A stretch of 64,000 nucleotides of DNA from JBBQVS01 sp964250765 (GTDB lineage: Bacteria > Chloroflexota > Ktedonobacteria > Ktedonobacterales > Ktedonobacteraceae), in assembly GCA_964250765.1 (NCBI GenBank), contig CAXUHF010000011.1:1-64000 (forward strand), given 5' to 3'. Below, one piece after another: positions 15,672 to 24,912 of the stretch (position 1 is its first letter; every line of letters starts with the position of its first letter). Under the pieces are notes generated by a model. That model was not told where the DNA came from and did no database searches. It saw nothing but the letters and a program-made list of their open reading frames with translations. Position numbers and translations under genes: made by a program.

Positions 15672-17654
15672 ATGACGACCTTCCCGTTTAGTGCTATGGT
15701 TGGACAACAGAAGATGCGGCGTGCGCTAATCCTCAATGCCATCGATCCTTCGATTGGTGGTGTCCTCGTTTGTGGACGCAGAGGTACAGGCAAGTCTACT
15801 GCTGTACGTGCGCTTACTCACTTGTTGCCTACTATCACAGGTGTCGCCGACTGCCCCTATTTTTGTGATCCCACGTCTCAGCGCTGGATGTGTACTACCT
15901 GTCAATCTCGCCTTGCACAAAATGAAATTCTGCCACTGGCACAACGTGCTGTACCACTTGTTACTCTTCCACTGAACGCCAGCGAAGATCGCGTTGCTGG
16001 TAGCTTTGACCTTGCAACCGCACTTGAGAGTGGTAAAAGTCATTTTGCTCCTGGATTGCTGGCTCTCGCCAATCGAGGCTTTCTGTATGTTGATGAAATA
16101 AATCTGCTGAATGACTCTACCATAGACCTGCTGCTTGATGCCGCCGCGCTTGGCGTAAATCGGGTAGAACGCGACACGATTTCTACAATGCATCCCGCAC
16201 GTTTTGTCTTGATTGGTACCATGAATCCAGAAGAGGGTGGGCTACGTCCCCAATTACTGGATAGAATTGGACTCTATGCCGATGCCGAAGATATGCGTGA
16301 GCCTGCCATCCGCACAACTGTTGTGGAGCGCCGTCTTGCCTACGATGCTGACCCGCTTGCATTCTGTGAGAAATGGACCGAGGCCGAGCACATCTTGCAT
16401 AACCGCATTTCACGCGCACAAGCCCTATTGCCCTCCGTTCGCATCTCTGCCTATCTTCGTCAAGTGATCGCCGTCCTAATTGATAAAAGACTGCACGCTG
16501 AGGGACATCGTGGAGATATTGTTGTCTTGCGAACTGCTCGTGCACTAGCCGCCTGGGACAATCGTGTTGAGGTGACACAAGCAGATATAGAGCAAGCTGC
16601 GAACCTCGCCATGCCACATCGGATGCGTAACGATATGTCAGTCGCGCAGCAACTTGTACGTACTCTTGAGCAGGTTCCCGCTGCCGCTGATAACAATGAT
16701 ACACCAGAGGAGTTAGCCACCGTCGATGATGATGTTGAGGTCGAAGAGCGCACAGATGAGCAAGAGGGTCCTTCTGGCGTTACTCGTCATATACGTGGCG
16801 ACTCCGACGTGGCACAAATTCAGCATCTCATCAACGTTACAAGAGACCGCATCACACGCCAGGACGCTGGACGCCGCTTTCTCTCGCTGACAACGCGTCA
16901 TAGTGGACGCTTCACACGTAGCCGTCAGGCGAATCCCGTGACCGACGTTGCCTTTGGCGCGACCATTCGTGCTGCCGCTCCCTATCAGCGAGCAAGAGGG
17001 CGTGTCAATGGTGGCAAGCTCGAATTGCACGTGAGCGATCTACGCCAGAAGGTGCGCGAGCGTAAGACGCGTTCGCTCGTCATTCTCGTTATTGATGGAA
17101 GCGACTCTGTGATGGCGCGGCAACTGATGCAAAAAACCAAACGTATTCTCCTCGCGTTGTTACAGAACGCTTATGAAAAACGTGATCGCGTCGCCATGCT
17201 TGTCTTCCGTTTCGCGCAGGGACGCGTCGTTCTGCCGCCGACACGCAATTTCACTAACGCGCGTCAGTGTGTAGACGAACTCTACGTTGGCGGCTGTACT
17301 CCACTGGCAACAGGGTTGCTAGAGGGGTTACGGCTCGCCGAACTTGAACGGTATCGTAACCCGACCGTCAAGCCAATTCTGGTCATCCTGACGGATGGTA
17401 TTGCGAACATTGATCTTTCTGGCAATATGCGGAGCGGCACACCGCAACGTGACGCTTTAGATATTGCTCAGGAGATTGCTGTACGCCGCATTCCTACGGT
17501 CATGATTGATACAAATCCATTGACAACTGTGACAAATGAGAAAGGTGAGCGAGTGCCTAGCCCATGTCCTGAACTGGCACGTGTGCTGGACGCCGACTAC
17601 TACCAGTATCGTTTAGCGCACGAGCACCAACTACTACGAAAGGGGTATACGTAA
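15672..17654 (+). CDS. Mg/Co-chelatase-type AAA-VWA fusion protein (BchI-BchD-like)
   Basis: 660 aa. AAA+ domain with Walker A GRRGTGKST (about residue 36), a four-Cys stretch DCPYFCDP/CTTC, and Walker B FLYVDEINLL (about 140). Then an acidic linker (EELATVDDDVEVEERTDEQE, about 340-360), and a C-terminal VWA domain with MIDAS DGSDS (about 473), TP and LTDG. This is the layout of putative cobaltochelatase/Mg-chelatase ID subunits. No large (CobN/BchH) subunit is in the window, and the gene is followed by an alcohol dehydrogenase, so a maturation or metal-loading role is an open alternative. I set the start at ATG 15672, with AAGGCGGGG upstream, rather than an earlier ORF start inside the repeat. 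Confidence 0.85.
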   Translation: MTTFPFSAMVGQQKMRRALILNAIDPSIGGVLVCGRRGTGKSTAVRALTHLLPTITGVADCPYFCDPTSQRWMCTTCQSRLAQNEILPLAQRAVPLVTLPLNASEDRVAGSFDLATALESGKSHFAPGLLALANRGFLYVDEINLLNDSTIDLLLDAAALGVNRVERDTISTMHPARFVLIGTMNPEEGGLRPQLLDRIGLYADAEDMREPAIRTTVVERRLAYDADPLAFCEKWTEAEHILHNRISRAQALLPSVRISAYLRQVIAVLIDKRLHAEGHRGDIVVLRTARALAAWDNRVEVTQADIEQAANLAMPHRMRNDMSVAQQLVRTLEQVPAAADNNDTPEELATVDDDVEVEERTDEQEGPSGVTRHIRGDSDVAQIQHLINVTRDRITRQDAGRRFLSLTTRHSGRFTRSRQANPVTDVAFGATIRAAAPYQRARGRVNGGKLELHVSDLRQKVRERKTRSLVILVIDGSDSVMARQLMQKTKRILLALLQNAYEKRDRVAMLVFRFAQGRVVLPPTRNFTNARQCVDELYVGGCTPLATGLLEGLRLAELERYRNPTVKPILVILTDGIANIDLSGNMRSGTPQRDALDIAQEIAVRRIPTVMIDTNPLTTVTNEKGERVPSPCPELARVLDADYYQYRLAHEHQLLRKGYT

Positions 17655-17733
17655 AGCGTTACAAATTGTCCTTTGAAAAGCTAACTTGTTTAGTTCTGAG
17701 AGCCAAACACTCTCAAAGAAAGGTTTGTTTTCA

Positions 17734-18846
17734 ATGAAGACACGAGCCGCAGTAATTTACGAACCAGGTCAACCCATTCAGGTCGAAGAGGTCGAACTGG
17801 ATGCTCCAAAGGCGCACGAAGTACAGATTAAGATGGTCGCTGCTGGAATATGTCACTCCGACTATCACATTATCGCTGGTGAACTTCCAGGCTATTTACC
17901 AATGGCCCTTGGTCATGAAGGCGCGGGCATCGTTGAAGCAGTCGGTCCAGAAGTGACAAACTGTAAGGTCGGCGATCATGTCGTTCTTACCTTCATTCCT
18001 TCCTGTGGTACCTGCTACTATTGCACAACTGGTCATGCCAATTTGTGTAACATGGGCGCAGCTATCCTGATGGGACCTCAGCTTGATGGTACGTTCCGCA
18101 TCCACGGTCCAAAAGGTGAGGATATTGGTCAAATGTGCGTTGTTGGTACCTTTGCTGAGCATACTGTAGTGCCTGACGCATCCGTTGTCAAGGTAGAGGA
18201 CTACTATCCACTTAACAAGGCCGTACTTGTTGGTTGTGGTGTCCCAACGGGTATTGGTGCTGTTATTCACCGTGCAAAAGTCGAGGCTGGCAGTACCGTT
18301 ATGGTCATTGGCTGTGGTGGTATTGGTATGAACGCTGTTCAAGGTGCAGCTCTCGCTGGTGCGCGTATGGTTATCGCTGTTGACACCGTTGACTACAAGC
18401 TCGAACGCGCAAAAGAATTTGGTGCAACACACACTATCAATCCCAAAAATCAGGACCTTGTACAAACCGTCAAGGACCTGACCTATGGTGAAGGAGTGCG
18501 TTATGCCTTTGAAGCCATTGCTACCCCCGCTACTATTGGACAAGCCTACGCCTGTACCGCTAAAAATGGCACCGTCGTTGTGATCGGTCTTTCGCCTGCT
18601 ACCGCAGAGTCTATACCGATACCCCCACTCGACCTCGTGCTGTACCAGAAGACGTTGATGGGAACTCTTTATGGTGACTCACAGCCGCGTAAGGACATTC
18701 CCGAATTGCTCGCGCTCTATCACGTAGGCAAGATCAAACTGGACGAGATGATTACAAAGGTGTATACACTCGATCAGGTGAACGAAGCCTACGCCGATCT
18801 GCTGGCGGGCAAAAACATTCGTGGCGTCATCGAGTTCGCTCAATAA
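17734..18846 (+). CDS. NDMA-dependent-type zinc alcohol dehydrogenase
   Basis: 370 aa, MDR family. Catalytic zinc ligands are ICHSDYH (Cys about 38) and GHEGAGIVE (His-Glu about 61). The structural-zinc loop is CGTCYYCTTGHANLC (about 92-106), and the NAD motif is GCGGIGMN (about 191). The RAAVIYEPGQP start and ILMGPQLDGTFR fit the nicotinoprotein group that uses an artificial acceptor (NDMA) in assays and is coupled to mycofactocin in vivo. It is flanked on both sides by chelatase-like ATPases. I set ATG 17734 with an AAAGAAAGG ribosome site; a longer ORF upstream lacks support. Confidence 0.92.
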   Translation: MKTRAAVIYEPGQPIQVEEVELDAPKAHEVQIKMVAAGICHSDYHIIAGELPGYLPMALGHEGAGIVEAVGPEVTNCKVGDHVVLTFIPSCGTCYYCTTGHANLCNMGAAILMGPQLDGTFRIHGPKGEDIGQMCVVGTFAEHTVVPDASVVKVEDYYPLNKAVLVGCGVPTGIGAVIHRAKVEAGSTVMVIGCGGIGMNAVQGAALAGARMVIAVDTVDYKLERAKEFGATHTINPKNQDLVQTVKDLTYGEGVRYAFEAIATPATIGQAYACTAKNGTVVVIGLSPATAESIPIPPLDLVLYQKTLMGTLYGDSQPRKDIPELLALYHVGKIKLDEMITKVYTLDQVNEAYADLLAGKNIRGVIEFAQ

Positions 18847-18887
18847 TTGTAATGCGTTAAAAATTTGTGTGATGGGAGGAGGGGACG

Positions 18888-18982
18888 AACGGACGCCCAC
18901 AAGGGGCATCCCTACTATACCCCCTTGCATACACGGCACGTTCTGTATGATATAGTAGGGACGCCCCTTGTGGGCGTCCGTT
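18888..18982. repeat. Dispersed inverted repeat, AACGGACGCCC ends
   Basis: The arms begin AACGGACGCCCACAAGGGGC, continue through TCCCTACTATA, and are mirrored at the other end with one mismatch. A second copy with the same ends is at 32570-32691. It lies between the alcohol dehydrogenase and the second ATPase. Confidence 0.75.
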
Positions 18983-19033
18983 GAACTTGTAACCTCCCTG
19001 CGATTGTCGTATGTACGGAAACGGACAGGCAAC

Positions 19034-20059
19034 ATGTTTACATACCCATTCAGCGCGATTGTCGGTCAAGAACAGATGAAGCTTGCACTTATCCTCAACG
19101 CTATTCAACCTTCTATTGGTGGTGTACTTATTCGGGGCGAAAAAGGGACTGCCAAATCAACTGCTGTTCGTGCGCTTGCCGCTGTGTTGCCAGAACTCCC
19201 CGTTGTTGGCGATTGTCCCTTTTCCTGTCCACCCGATTCACCCGCGTTAATGTGTACATCGTGCCGTAGCCGTTTTGAGCAGGGCGAGTCGTTACCAGTG
19301 GCACAGAGACGTATGCGCGTTGTCGATTTGCCGATTAACGCATCAGAAGACCGTGTTGTTGGCACACTTGACCTTGAACATGCCCTTCGTGAAGGTCAAC
19401 GTCGCTTTGAGCCAGGAGTTCTTGCCGAGGCTAACCGAGGCATTCTCTATGTTGATGAAGTCAACTTGCTCGATGATTATGTTGTCGATGTGTTGCTTGA
19501 CTCCGCCGCAATGGGAACGAACATTGTTGAGCGTGAAGGCGTCTCGTTCGCGCATCCCGCACGTTTTTTGCTCGTTGGAACAATGAATCCCGAAGAAGGC
19601 GAATTGCGTCCGCAATTAACTGACCGCTTTGGTCTCTGTGTTGATATTACCTCTATTCACGATATTCGTCAGCGCGTCTCTATTGTCGAACTACGCGAAC
19701 GCTTCGAGTCTGCACCAGAGGCATTTATCGCGGATTATGCTCCTTCTGAACAAACTCTACGTGCTCGTATTGTGCAAGCCTCACAAGCCGAGCGACATAT
19801 CACTGTACCAACTTCTGTAGCCGAATTAATTGCACATATCAATATTGAATTGGATATTGACGGGCACCGTGGTGATATCGTGATGCGTCGAGCCGCTCAA
19901 ACCTATGCCGCCTATTTAGGTGTTACAGAAGTGACACCCGATCACGTTTACACTATTGCACCTATGGCACTTGCTCATCGTCTCAAACGTCTCCCATTAC
20001 AACAAGCTTCACGTACTATTACAGATGCATTAAATAGTGTCAAGAAAAAACTAGCGTAA
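19034..20059 (+). CDS. Mg-chelatase ChlI-like AAA+ ATPase
   Basis: 341 aa, the length of BchI/ChlI. PFSAIVGQEQMKLALILNA at the N-terminus, Walker A GEKGTAKST (about residue 36), the Cys pair region CPFSC/CTSC, Walker B ILYVDEVNLL (about 140) and TMNPEEGELRPQL. It is about as similar to the AAA half of 15672-17654 as paralogs are, so the two may form a mixed I/D ring. It is followed 15 bases later by an acyl-CoA ligase. Start ATG 19034, since the longer ORF upstream runs through the inverted repeat. Confidence 0.88.
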   Translation: MFTYPFSAIVGQEQMKLALILNAIQPSIGGVLIRGEKGTAKSTAVRALAAVLPELPVVGDCPFSCPPDSPALMCTSCRSRFEQGESLPVAQRRMRVVDLPINASEDRVVGTLDLEHALREGQRRFEPGVLAEANRGILYVDEVNLLDDYVVDVLLDSAAMGTNIVEREGVSFAHPARFLLVGTMNPEEGELRPQLTDRFGLCVDITSIHDIRQRVSIVELRERFESAPEAFIADYAPSEQTLRARIVQASQAERHITVPTSVAELIAHINIELDIDGHRGDIVMRRAAQTYAAYLGVTEVTPDHVYTIAPMALAHRLKRLPLQQASRTITDALNSVKKKLA

Positions 20060-20074
20060 GGAGAGACTCTGTAT

Positions 20075-21640
20075 ATGAATATTGTGCAAGGACTCGCACA
20101 TGCAAAAAAGGTGTACGGCAACCGCGAGGCTGTCACATGTGGCACTACCCGCTATACCTGGAAAGAGTTTGATCAGCGTACTGATTATCTCGCACGCGGT
20201 TTAGCAGCTTTAGGCATTCAGCGTGGAGACCGGGTAGCTGTGCTTATGCTTAATTGCCATCGGTATTTAGAACTGTACTATGCTACCGCTCGCATGGGTG
20301 CCGTTATCGTCCCGCTTAACATTCGTCTGGCCCGCCCCGAAATTGTTTTTATTCTCAATGATAGCGGCTCTAAAGCACTTGTTGTTGACAAAACATTCGC
20401 GCCCTATACAACTGGACGTGATACTTACGAAACTGTCGAGCATGTTGTCTATACTGCCGACGAAGCTCCCGACGCCACCCATAATTATGAGGAATTGATC
20501 ACGCATGGTTCCCAGATGTTGGAGACCGTTGATCAACAGATGGATGATGAAGACCTTTCTGGCCTCTACTACACTGGTGGTACAACGGGTCGTGCCAAAG
20601 GCGTTATGCTCTCGCACAAAAATATTGTCTCGAACGCGATGAACGTTGCTATCGCTGGACGCTATACCGACCAGGATGCTTTCTTGCATACTGCGCCAAT
20701 GTTTCACCTTGGCAACACTGGCTCTGCATTTTCTCTTGTAATGCTTGGTGCGCGCAACGTCTTCAACCCCATGTTCAATCCAGTGCACTTTCTCCAAACG
20801 GTGCAGGATGAGAAAGTGACGCTAACATTCATGGTTCCGACGATGATTAACGCCCTATTGAACCATCCTGATATCGACAAATATGACTTATCCAGTTTGC
20901 GCCGACTTGCATATGGTGCATCGCCGATGCCTGTTGAACTGCTCAAAAAAGGGCTAAAGCGTCTAGGACAGGTATTCGCGCAAGGGTATGGTATGACTGA
21001 AACCTCGCCACTTTTGACCGGTCTGGACTTGAACGAACACATTACTGAAGGTACGCCTGAACAGGTGCGACGACTCGCCTCGGCAGGCAAGGAGGTGGTC
21101 GGTGTCGAAGTGCGCGTCGTCAATGTTGAAGGTGAGGACGTACAACCCGACGAGATTGGCGAAGTGATCGCACGTGGTCCTAACGTCATGATGGGCTATT
21201 GGCATATGCCCGAAGCAACAGCTTCCGCCGTTGTGGATGGCTGGATGCATACGGGCGATCTTGCCACCGTGGATGAAGAAAACTATATCTTTATTATCGA
21301 CCGCGCCAAAGATATGATTATCTCTGGCGGTGAAAACATCTACTCAGTAGAAGTCGAGAATGCACTTTATACTCATCCTGCTATATTGGAAGTTGCTGTA
21401 ATCGGTATTCCACACCCAGCGTGGGGTGAGGCTGTTCATGCTGTTGTCGTCCTCAAACCCGGAGCAAGTGCAAGCGAAGACGATCTGATCACTCATACCC
21501 GTACTCTGATTGCAGGGTACAAAGTGCCACGCAGCGTAGAAATAGTTACCGAGGCACTGCCCAAGAGTGGTGCTGGAAAAATTCTCAAACGCAACTTGCG
21601 TGATAAATACTGGTCTGGCAACAGTAGAAACGTGAACTAA
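20075..21640 (+). CDS. Acyl-CoA synthetase (long-chain type)
   Basis: 521 aa. AMP-binding motif YYTGGTTGRAKG (about residue 167), GYGMTETSP (about 306), GWMHTGD, DRAKDMIISGGENIYS (about 410) and the catalytic Lys in PKSGAGKIL near the C-terminus. It converts a fatty or aromatic acid to its CoA ester. AAGGAG lies upstream of the ATG, and it is 15 bases from the preceding ATPase gene, so they share a transcript. With the upstream alcohol dehydrogenase/SDR it supplies the acid-to-CoA step of an alcohol oxidation route (inference). Confidence 0.92.
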   Translation: MNIVQGLAHAKKVYGNREAVTCGTTRYTWKEFDQRTDYLARGLAALGIQRGDRVAVLMLNCHRYLELYYATARMGAVIVPLNIRLARPEIVFILNDSGSKALVVDKTFAPYTTGRDTYETVEHVVYTADEAPDATHNYEELITHGSQMLETVDQQMDDEDLSGLYYTGGTTGRAKGVMLSHKNIVSNAMNVAIAGRYTDQDAFLHTAPMFHLGNTGSAFSLVMLGARNVFNPMFNPVHFLQTVQDEKVTLTFMVPTMINALLNHPDIDKYDLSSLRRLAYGASPMPVELLKKGLKRLGQVFAQGYGMTETSPLLTGLDLNEHITEGTPEQVRRLASAGKEVVGVEVRVVNVEGEDVQPDEIGEVIARGPNVMMGYWHMPEATASAVVDGWMHTGDLATVDEENYIFIIDRAKDMIISGGENIYSVEVENALYTHPAILEVAVIGIPHPAWGEAVHAVVVLKPGASASEDDLITHTRTLIAGYKVPRSVEIVTEALPKSGAGKILKRNLRDKYWSGNSRNVN

Positions 21641-21653
21641 TGCATAATCATTC

Positions 21654-21723
21654 GTAGGGACCGATGTATCACGTCCTCTTGGCGTTTCGAGTGCCGAGGA
21701 GGACGCGATACATCGGTCCCTAC
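21654..21723. repeat. Dispersed inverted repeat, GTAGGGACCGATGTATC ends
   Basis: 70 bp with 20-odd-base arms. The terminal sequence GTAGGGACCGATGTATCACG is identical to that of the copy at 57918-57987, while the central loop sequences differ. Confidence 0.8.
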
Positions 21724-22016
21724 CTCATTGTTTTGTCTCTCCCAGTTTGTGCTGGACCACTTTCATTTATATCGTACAAGGGATTGAGCCAACGCAAAAA
21801 TCCGATGCGGCTCGCCCCTAGCAATTCCCACGCTTGCACGATCCCCAGCCCATAGGCACTCATAACTATTGTTGTCAATTCAGAAACAAGCCCTGCATCA
21901 TTAGGGGAACGCGCGAGCAGTACAGCAAAATAAAACTCAAATCCATAAAGCACTAAGCCTATTAAATTCAGGAGGAACCATAGGCCAACAGCGTCCTTTG
22001 CAATAAAAATACTCAT
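21720..22016 (-). CDS. Small membrane protein, hypothetical
   Basis: 98 aa, not recognised. Two hydrophobic segments are visible: residues 9-35 (VGLWFLLNLIGLVLYGFEFY) and about 45-60. A more polar tail follows (FLRWLNPLYDINES). The last few codons run into the inverted repeat at 21654-21723, so the C-terminus may have been altered by its insertion. There is no good ribosome-binding site. The hydrophobic pattern looks protein-like, but the evidence is modest. Confidence 0.45.
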   Translation of the reverse strand: MSIFIAKDAVGLWFLLNLIGLVLYGFEFYFAVLLARSPNDAGLVSELTTIVMSAYGLGIVQAWELLGASRIGFLRWLNPLYDINESGPAQTGRDKTMR

Positions 22017-22144
22017 GCGTAGTATACGATATTTCTATCAGCTTATTTGACAGATACGTTCGCTCCTTCTTACAATGAGAACAGATACACTCGTATGTAT
22101 CTTTTTGCAACGTATTCAACTACTGACATAGAAAGCATAGGTTC

Positions 22145-23284
22145 ATGACCACAGCCGAACAAGACCAGAGGCTCAACCCTTATCCCTGGTATCAGGCCAT
22201 GCGTACTAATAGCCCCATTGCCTATAACGGGAATTACAACTCATGGAGCGTTTTTAGCTATGACGCCGTACAGCGCGTCTTGACCGACTACAGTGACTTC
22301 TCGTCTCAGATTATGGGCGATGGCTCTGGCTTACCCCTTGGTACAAGCTTGATTAATTCAGACCCGCCGCGCCATCGCAAACTACGCAATATTGTCACAC
22401 AAGCCTTCACACCGCGCACTATCGCACAACTCGCGCCGCGTATTACACAGATTGTGAACGAACTGTTGGACAAAGTGGCAGCAAAGGGTACGATGGATGT
22501 TATGGAAGACTTGGCCTATCCTTTGCCCGTTATCGTTATTGCGGAGCTACTCGGCGTTCCCGTCAAGGATCGTAACCAATTCAAACACTGGTCTGATGTG
22601 ATTGTTGGCTCAGAAAATCCGGCTGGAGGTGAACCGCAGCAAGAGATGATCGACTACTTCTCTGTACTGATTGAGGAGCGTCGGCGAGAACCGAAAGATG
22701 ATCTTATTAGTTCTCTCCTCTCCGCACAGGTCGATGGTGAGTATCTGAATGAAAAAGAACTTATGGGCTTCTTTATTCTGCTGCTTGTGGCGGGCAATGT
22801 TACAACAACAAACCTGATTGGTAATGCGTTTCTCTGTTTTGATGAATATCCTGACGCGTTGCAGCAACTCTACGCAGACACTTCACTCATATCAAGTGCT
22901 ATTGAAGAAGTGTTGCGTTATCGCTCTCCTGTGAGCCAAATGTACCGCGTTGTGCGCGAGACAACAACGCTTGACGACAAACAAATTACTCCTGGAAGTT
23001 TTATGATTGCTTGGATTGCTTCCGCGAATCGAGACGAGATACAGTTCCCGAATGCTGACACATTCGATGTTACGCGTTCTCCCAACCGTCATCTCGCTTT
23101 TGGACACGGCATTCACTTTTGTCTTGGTGCCCCATTAGCACGTCTCGAAGCCAAGATCGCACTCGAAATTATGCTAGCGCGTCTACCGGAGATGCGACGC
23201 ACACCGAATACTTCGCTCGAAGCCATCACAAGCATGATTCTGTACGGCGTCAAAAACTTCCCTATTACCTTTAAGGCATCATAA
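22145..23284 (+). CDS. Cytochrome P450, I-helix acid replaced
   Basis: 379 aa, short bacterial class-I P450 needing a separate ferredoxin. The ExxR is in EEVLRYRSP, and the heme Cys is in FGHGIHFCLGAPLAR (about residue 327). The I-helix reads LLVAGNVTTTN, so the acidic residue before the conserved Thr pair (usually E or D) is Val. This may alter proton delivery or the reaction type. It heads a tight set with MaoC (17 bases) and an MBL-fold protein (15 bases). Substrate unknown; a fatty-acid or terpenoid hydroxylation fits the neighbours. Confidence 0.92.
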   Translation: MTTAEQDQRLNPYPWYQAMRTNSPIAYNGNYNSWSVFSYDAVQRVLTDYSDFSSQIMGDGSGLPLGTSLINSDPPRHRKLRNIVTQAFTPRTIAQLAPRITQIVNELLDKVAAKGTMDVMEDLAYPLPVIVIAELLGVPVKDRNQFKHWSDVIVGSENPAGGEPQQEMIDYFSVLIEERRREPKDDLISSLLSAQVDGEYLNEKELMGFFILLLVAGNVTTTNLIGNAFLCFDEYPDALQQLYADTSLISSAIEEVLRYRSPVSQMYRVVRETTTLDDKQITPGSFMIAWIASANRDEIQFPNADTFDVTRSPNRHLAFGHGIHFCLGAPLARLEAKIALEIMLARLPEMRRTPNTSLEAITSMILYGVKNFPITFKAS

Positions 23285-23301
23285 GTAAGGAGTAATGCAC
23301 T

Positions 23302-23751
23302 ATGCCAGATGCGACACCACAATTCAAGCAGCAGCTAAAGGAAGCCTTTAACGCCATTCAGGAGGGGCAAGTCTTCACCTTCCGCCGTACTTTTACCTCC
23401 GGTGATGTTGCCCTGTTTTGTGGTGTCACTGGTGACTACAATCCCTATCACATCGACCAGACGTTTCTCGAAGAAAGCTGGTTCAAGCGTCCCATCATTC
23501 CTGGTCTGCTTACTGCAAGCATGATAACGCACATTGGTGGCATGATTGGCTTTCTCGCCTCCGAAATGGATTTTAAATTCGTCTCTCCTGTGTATGTTGG
23601 TGACACCATTACCTGTACTGTAACCTTTGACCAAAGAGATGAAGTCAAACGCAAACTACGAGCAAGCGCAACCTATATCAATCAGAGTGGCGAGGAAGTT
23701 CTGCAATGCAAATTTGCAGGCTTTCCCGCCGATGTACGTCTTGCCCATTAA
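23302..23751 (+). CDS. MaoC-like (R)-enoyl-CoA hydratase
   Basis: 149 aa. Hot-dog fold with the catalytic Asp-His pair in FCGVTGDYNPYHID (about residues 46-59) and IIPGLLTASMITH. Hydrates trans-2-enoyl-CoA, giving (R)-3-hydroxyacyl-CoA. AAGGAG precedes the ATG. It is in the P450-MaoC-MBL unit, consistent with acyl-CoA degradation. Confidence 0.88.
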   Translation: MPDATPQFKQQLKEAFNAIQEGQVFTFRRTFTSGDVALFCGVTGDYNPYHIDQTFLEESWFKRPIIPGLLTASMITHIGGMIGFLASEMDFKFVSPVYVGDTITCTVTFDQRDEVKRKLRASATYINQSGEEVLQCKFAGFPADVRLAH

Positions 23752-23766
23752 TAAGGACTAAGCACC

Positions 23767-24741
23767 ATGCATACACCGGAGTGGCTTTGTTTTTTTGAAC
23801 GACCCTATCCCAGTGCCAACATGCTGCTTATCCGCGGCACTCAACCAGTATTGATTGATACTGGTTTCGGTAGCGATATAGCTGCTACCGAGGAACTGCT
23901 GCGAGATGTAGATGTACCTCCACAATCGCTTATGCTTATTGCAAATACGCACTATCACTGCGATCATGTTGGCGGCAATCATGCGCTTCAACAACGTTAT
24001 AATCTACCAGTAGCCGCGCATCGTTGGGATGCGGCGATGGTCAATTCGCGTGACCGTGAAGCATGCAGTGTCGAATGGCTCAATCAGCCCATCGAGTCCT
24101 ATCAGGTCAACATCGCGCTTTCCGACGGCGACGAGATTGACGCAGGCGATGTAAAACTACAGGTTCTTCATACACCAGGACATACATTGGGCCATCTCGC
24201 ATACTACGAACCGCACGATCAAATACTTATTTGTGGTGATACCTTTCATCGTGACGATGTAGCATGGCTCAATATCTTTCGTGAAGGTGTAGGAGCTATA
24301 CAACGTATGCAAGACACGCTTGACCGTTTGGTACATCTGCCAATGCGCTATGCCTGCTCTGGACATGGGCCAGCGATGGACAATCCGAAAGCCTCGCTTG
24401 ATGCGGCACGTCGTCGCTATGACAAATGGTTTGCCGATCCCGAAAAGCTTGCATGGCATGCCTGTAAGCGTATCTTTACCTATGCCCTTATGCTTTCCAG
24501 TGGTATGACCCTGGAAGAGATAACATCCTATCTTTTAGAAAGCCCCTGGTTTCACGACTACACGCGTTACACGTTCAAATGTGAACCTACCGATTTCGTA
24601 CAACCTCTCATTAGCGAAACGCTCCGCGCCCGTGCTACTGCATGGCAAAATGGACGTCTTACGCCAATCACACCTTATACACCATTACCTGTCGGTTGGC
24701 CTCAAGGGGCTACACGTCCTGTTGATTGGCCTCCGCTTTGA
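23767..24741 (+). CDS. Metallo-beta-lactamase-fold hydrolase
   Basis: 324 aa. The zinc motif HYHCDHVGG (about 58) is followed by LHTPGHTLGH (about 138) and ICGDTFHRDDV (about 157). The C-terminal domain of about 110 residues is helical with a Pro-rich tail (PYTPLPVGWPQG). It has the size of MBL proteins with the C-terminal winged-helix domain that hydrolyse thioesters or lactones. AAGGAC serves as ribosome site. It is last in the unit; a thioesterase-like role is inferred only from its neighbours. Confidence 0.85.
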   Translation: MHTPEWLCFFERPYPSANMLLIRGTQPVLIDTGFGSDIAATEELLRDVDVPPQSLMLIANTHYHCDHVGGNHALQQRYNLPVAAHRWDAAMVNSRDREACSVEWLNQPIESYQVNIALSDGDEIDAGDVKLQVLHTPGHTLGHLAYYEPHDQILICGDTFHRDDVAWLNIFREGVGAIQRMQDTLDRLVHLPMRYACSGHGPAMDNPKASLDAARRRYDKWFADPEKLAWHACKRIFTYALMLSSGMTLEEITSYLLESPWFHDYTRYTFKCEPTDFVQPLISETLRARATAWQNGRLTPITPYTPLPVGWPQGATRPVDWPPL

Positions 24742-24788
24742 ATATGTAAAAAAAATGTATATATAGTCCGGGGATGTGTTTTATTGTG

Positions 24789-24889
24789 GTAGGGACTCCG
24801 TTTACGGCGTCCAAGGCCAATTTATTGGCTATATTTTCTGTATATCGCGCAATGAATTGTACTGGGGACGCCGTAAACGGAGTCCCTAC
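24789..24889. repeat. Dispersed inverted repeat, GTAGGGACTCCG ends
   Basis: The arms GTAGGGACTCCGTTTACGGC and the mirrored end enclose an interior CCAAGGCCAATTTATTGGC that itself pairs. It is the closest relative of the copy at 15503-15621. Confidence 0.8.
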
Positions 24890-24912
24890 AAACGGGGAGA
24901 ATCCAATAGGAG

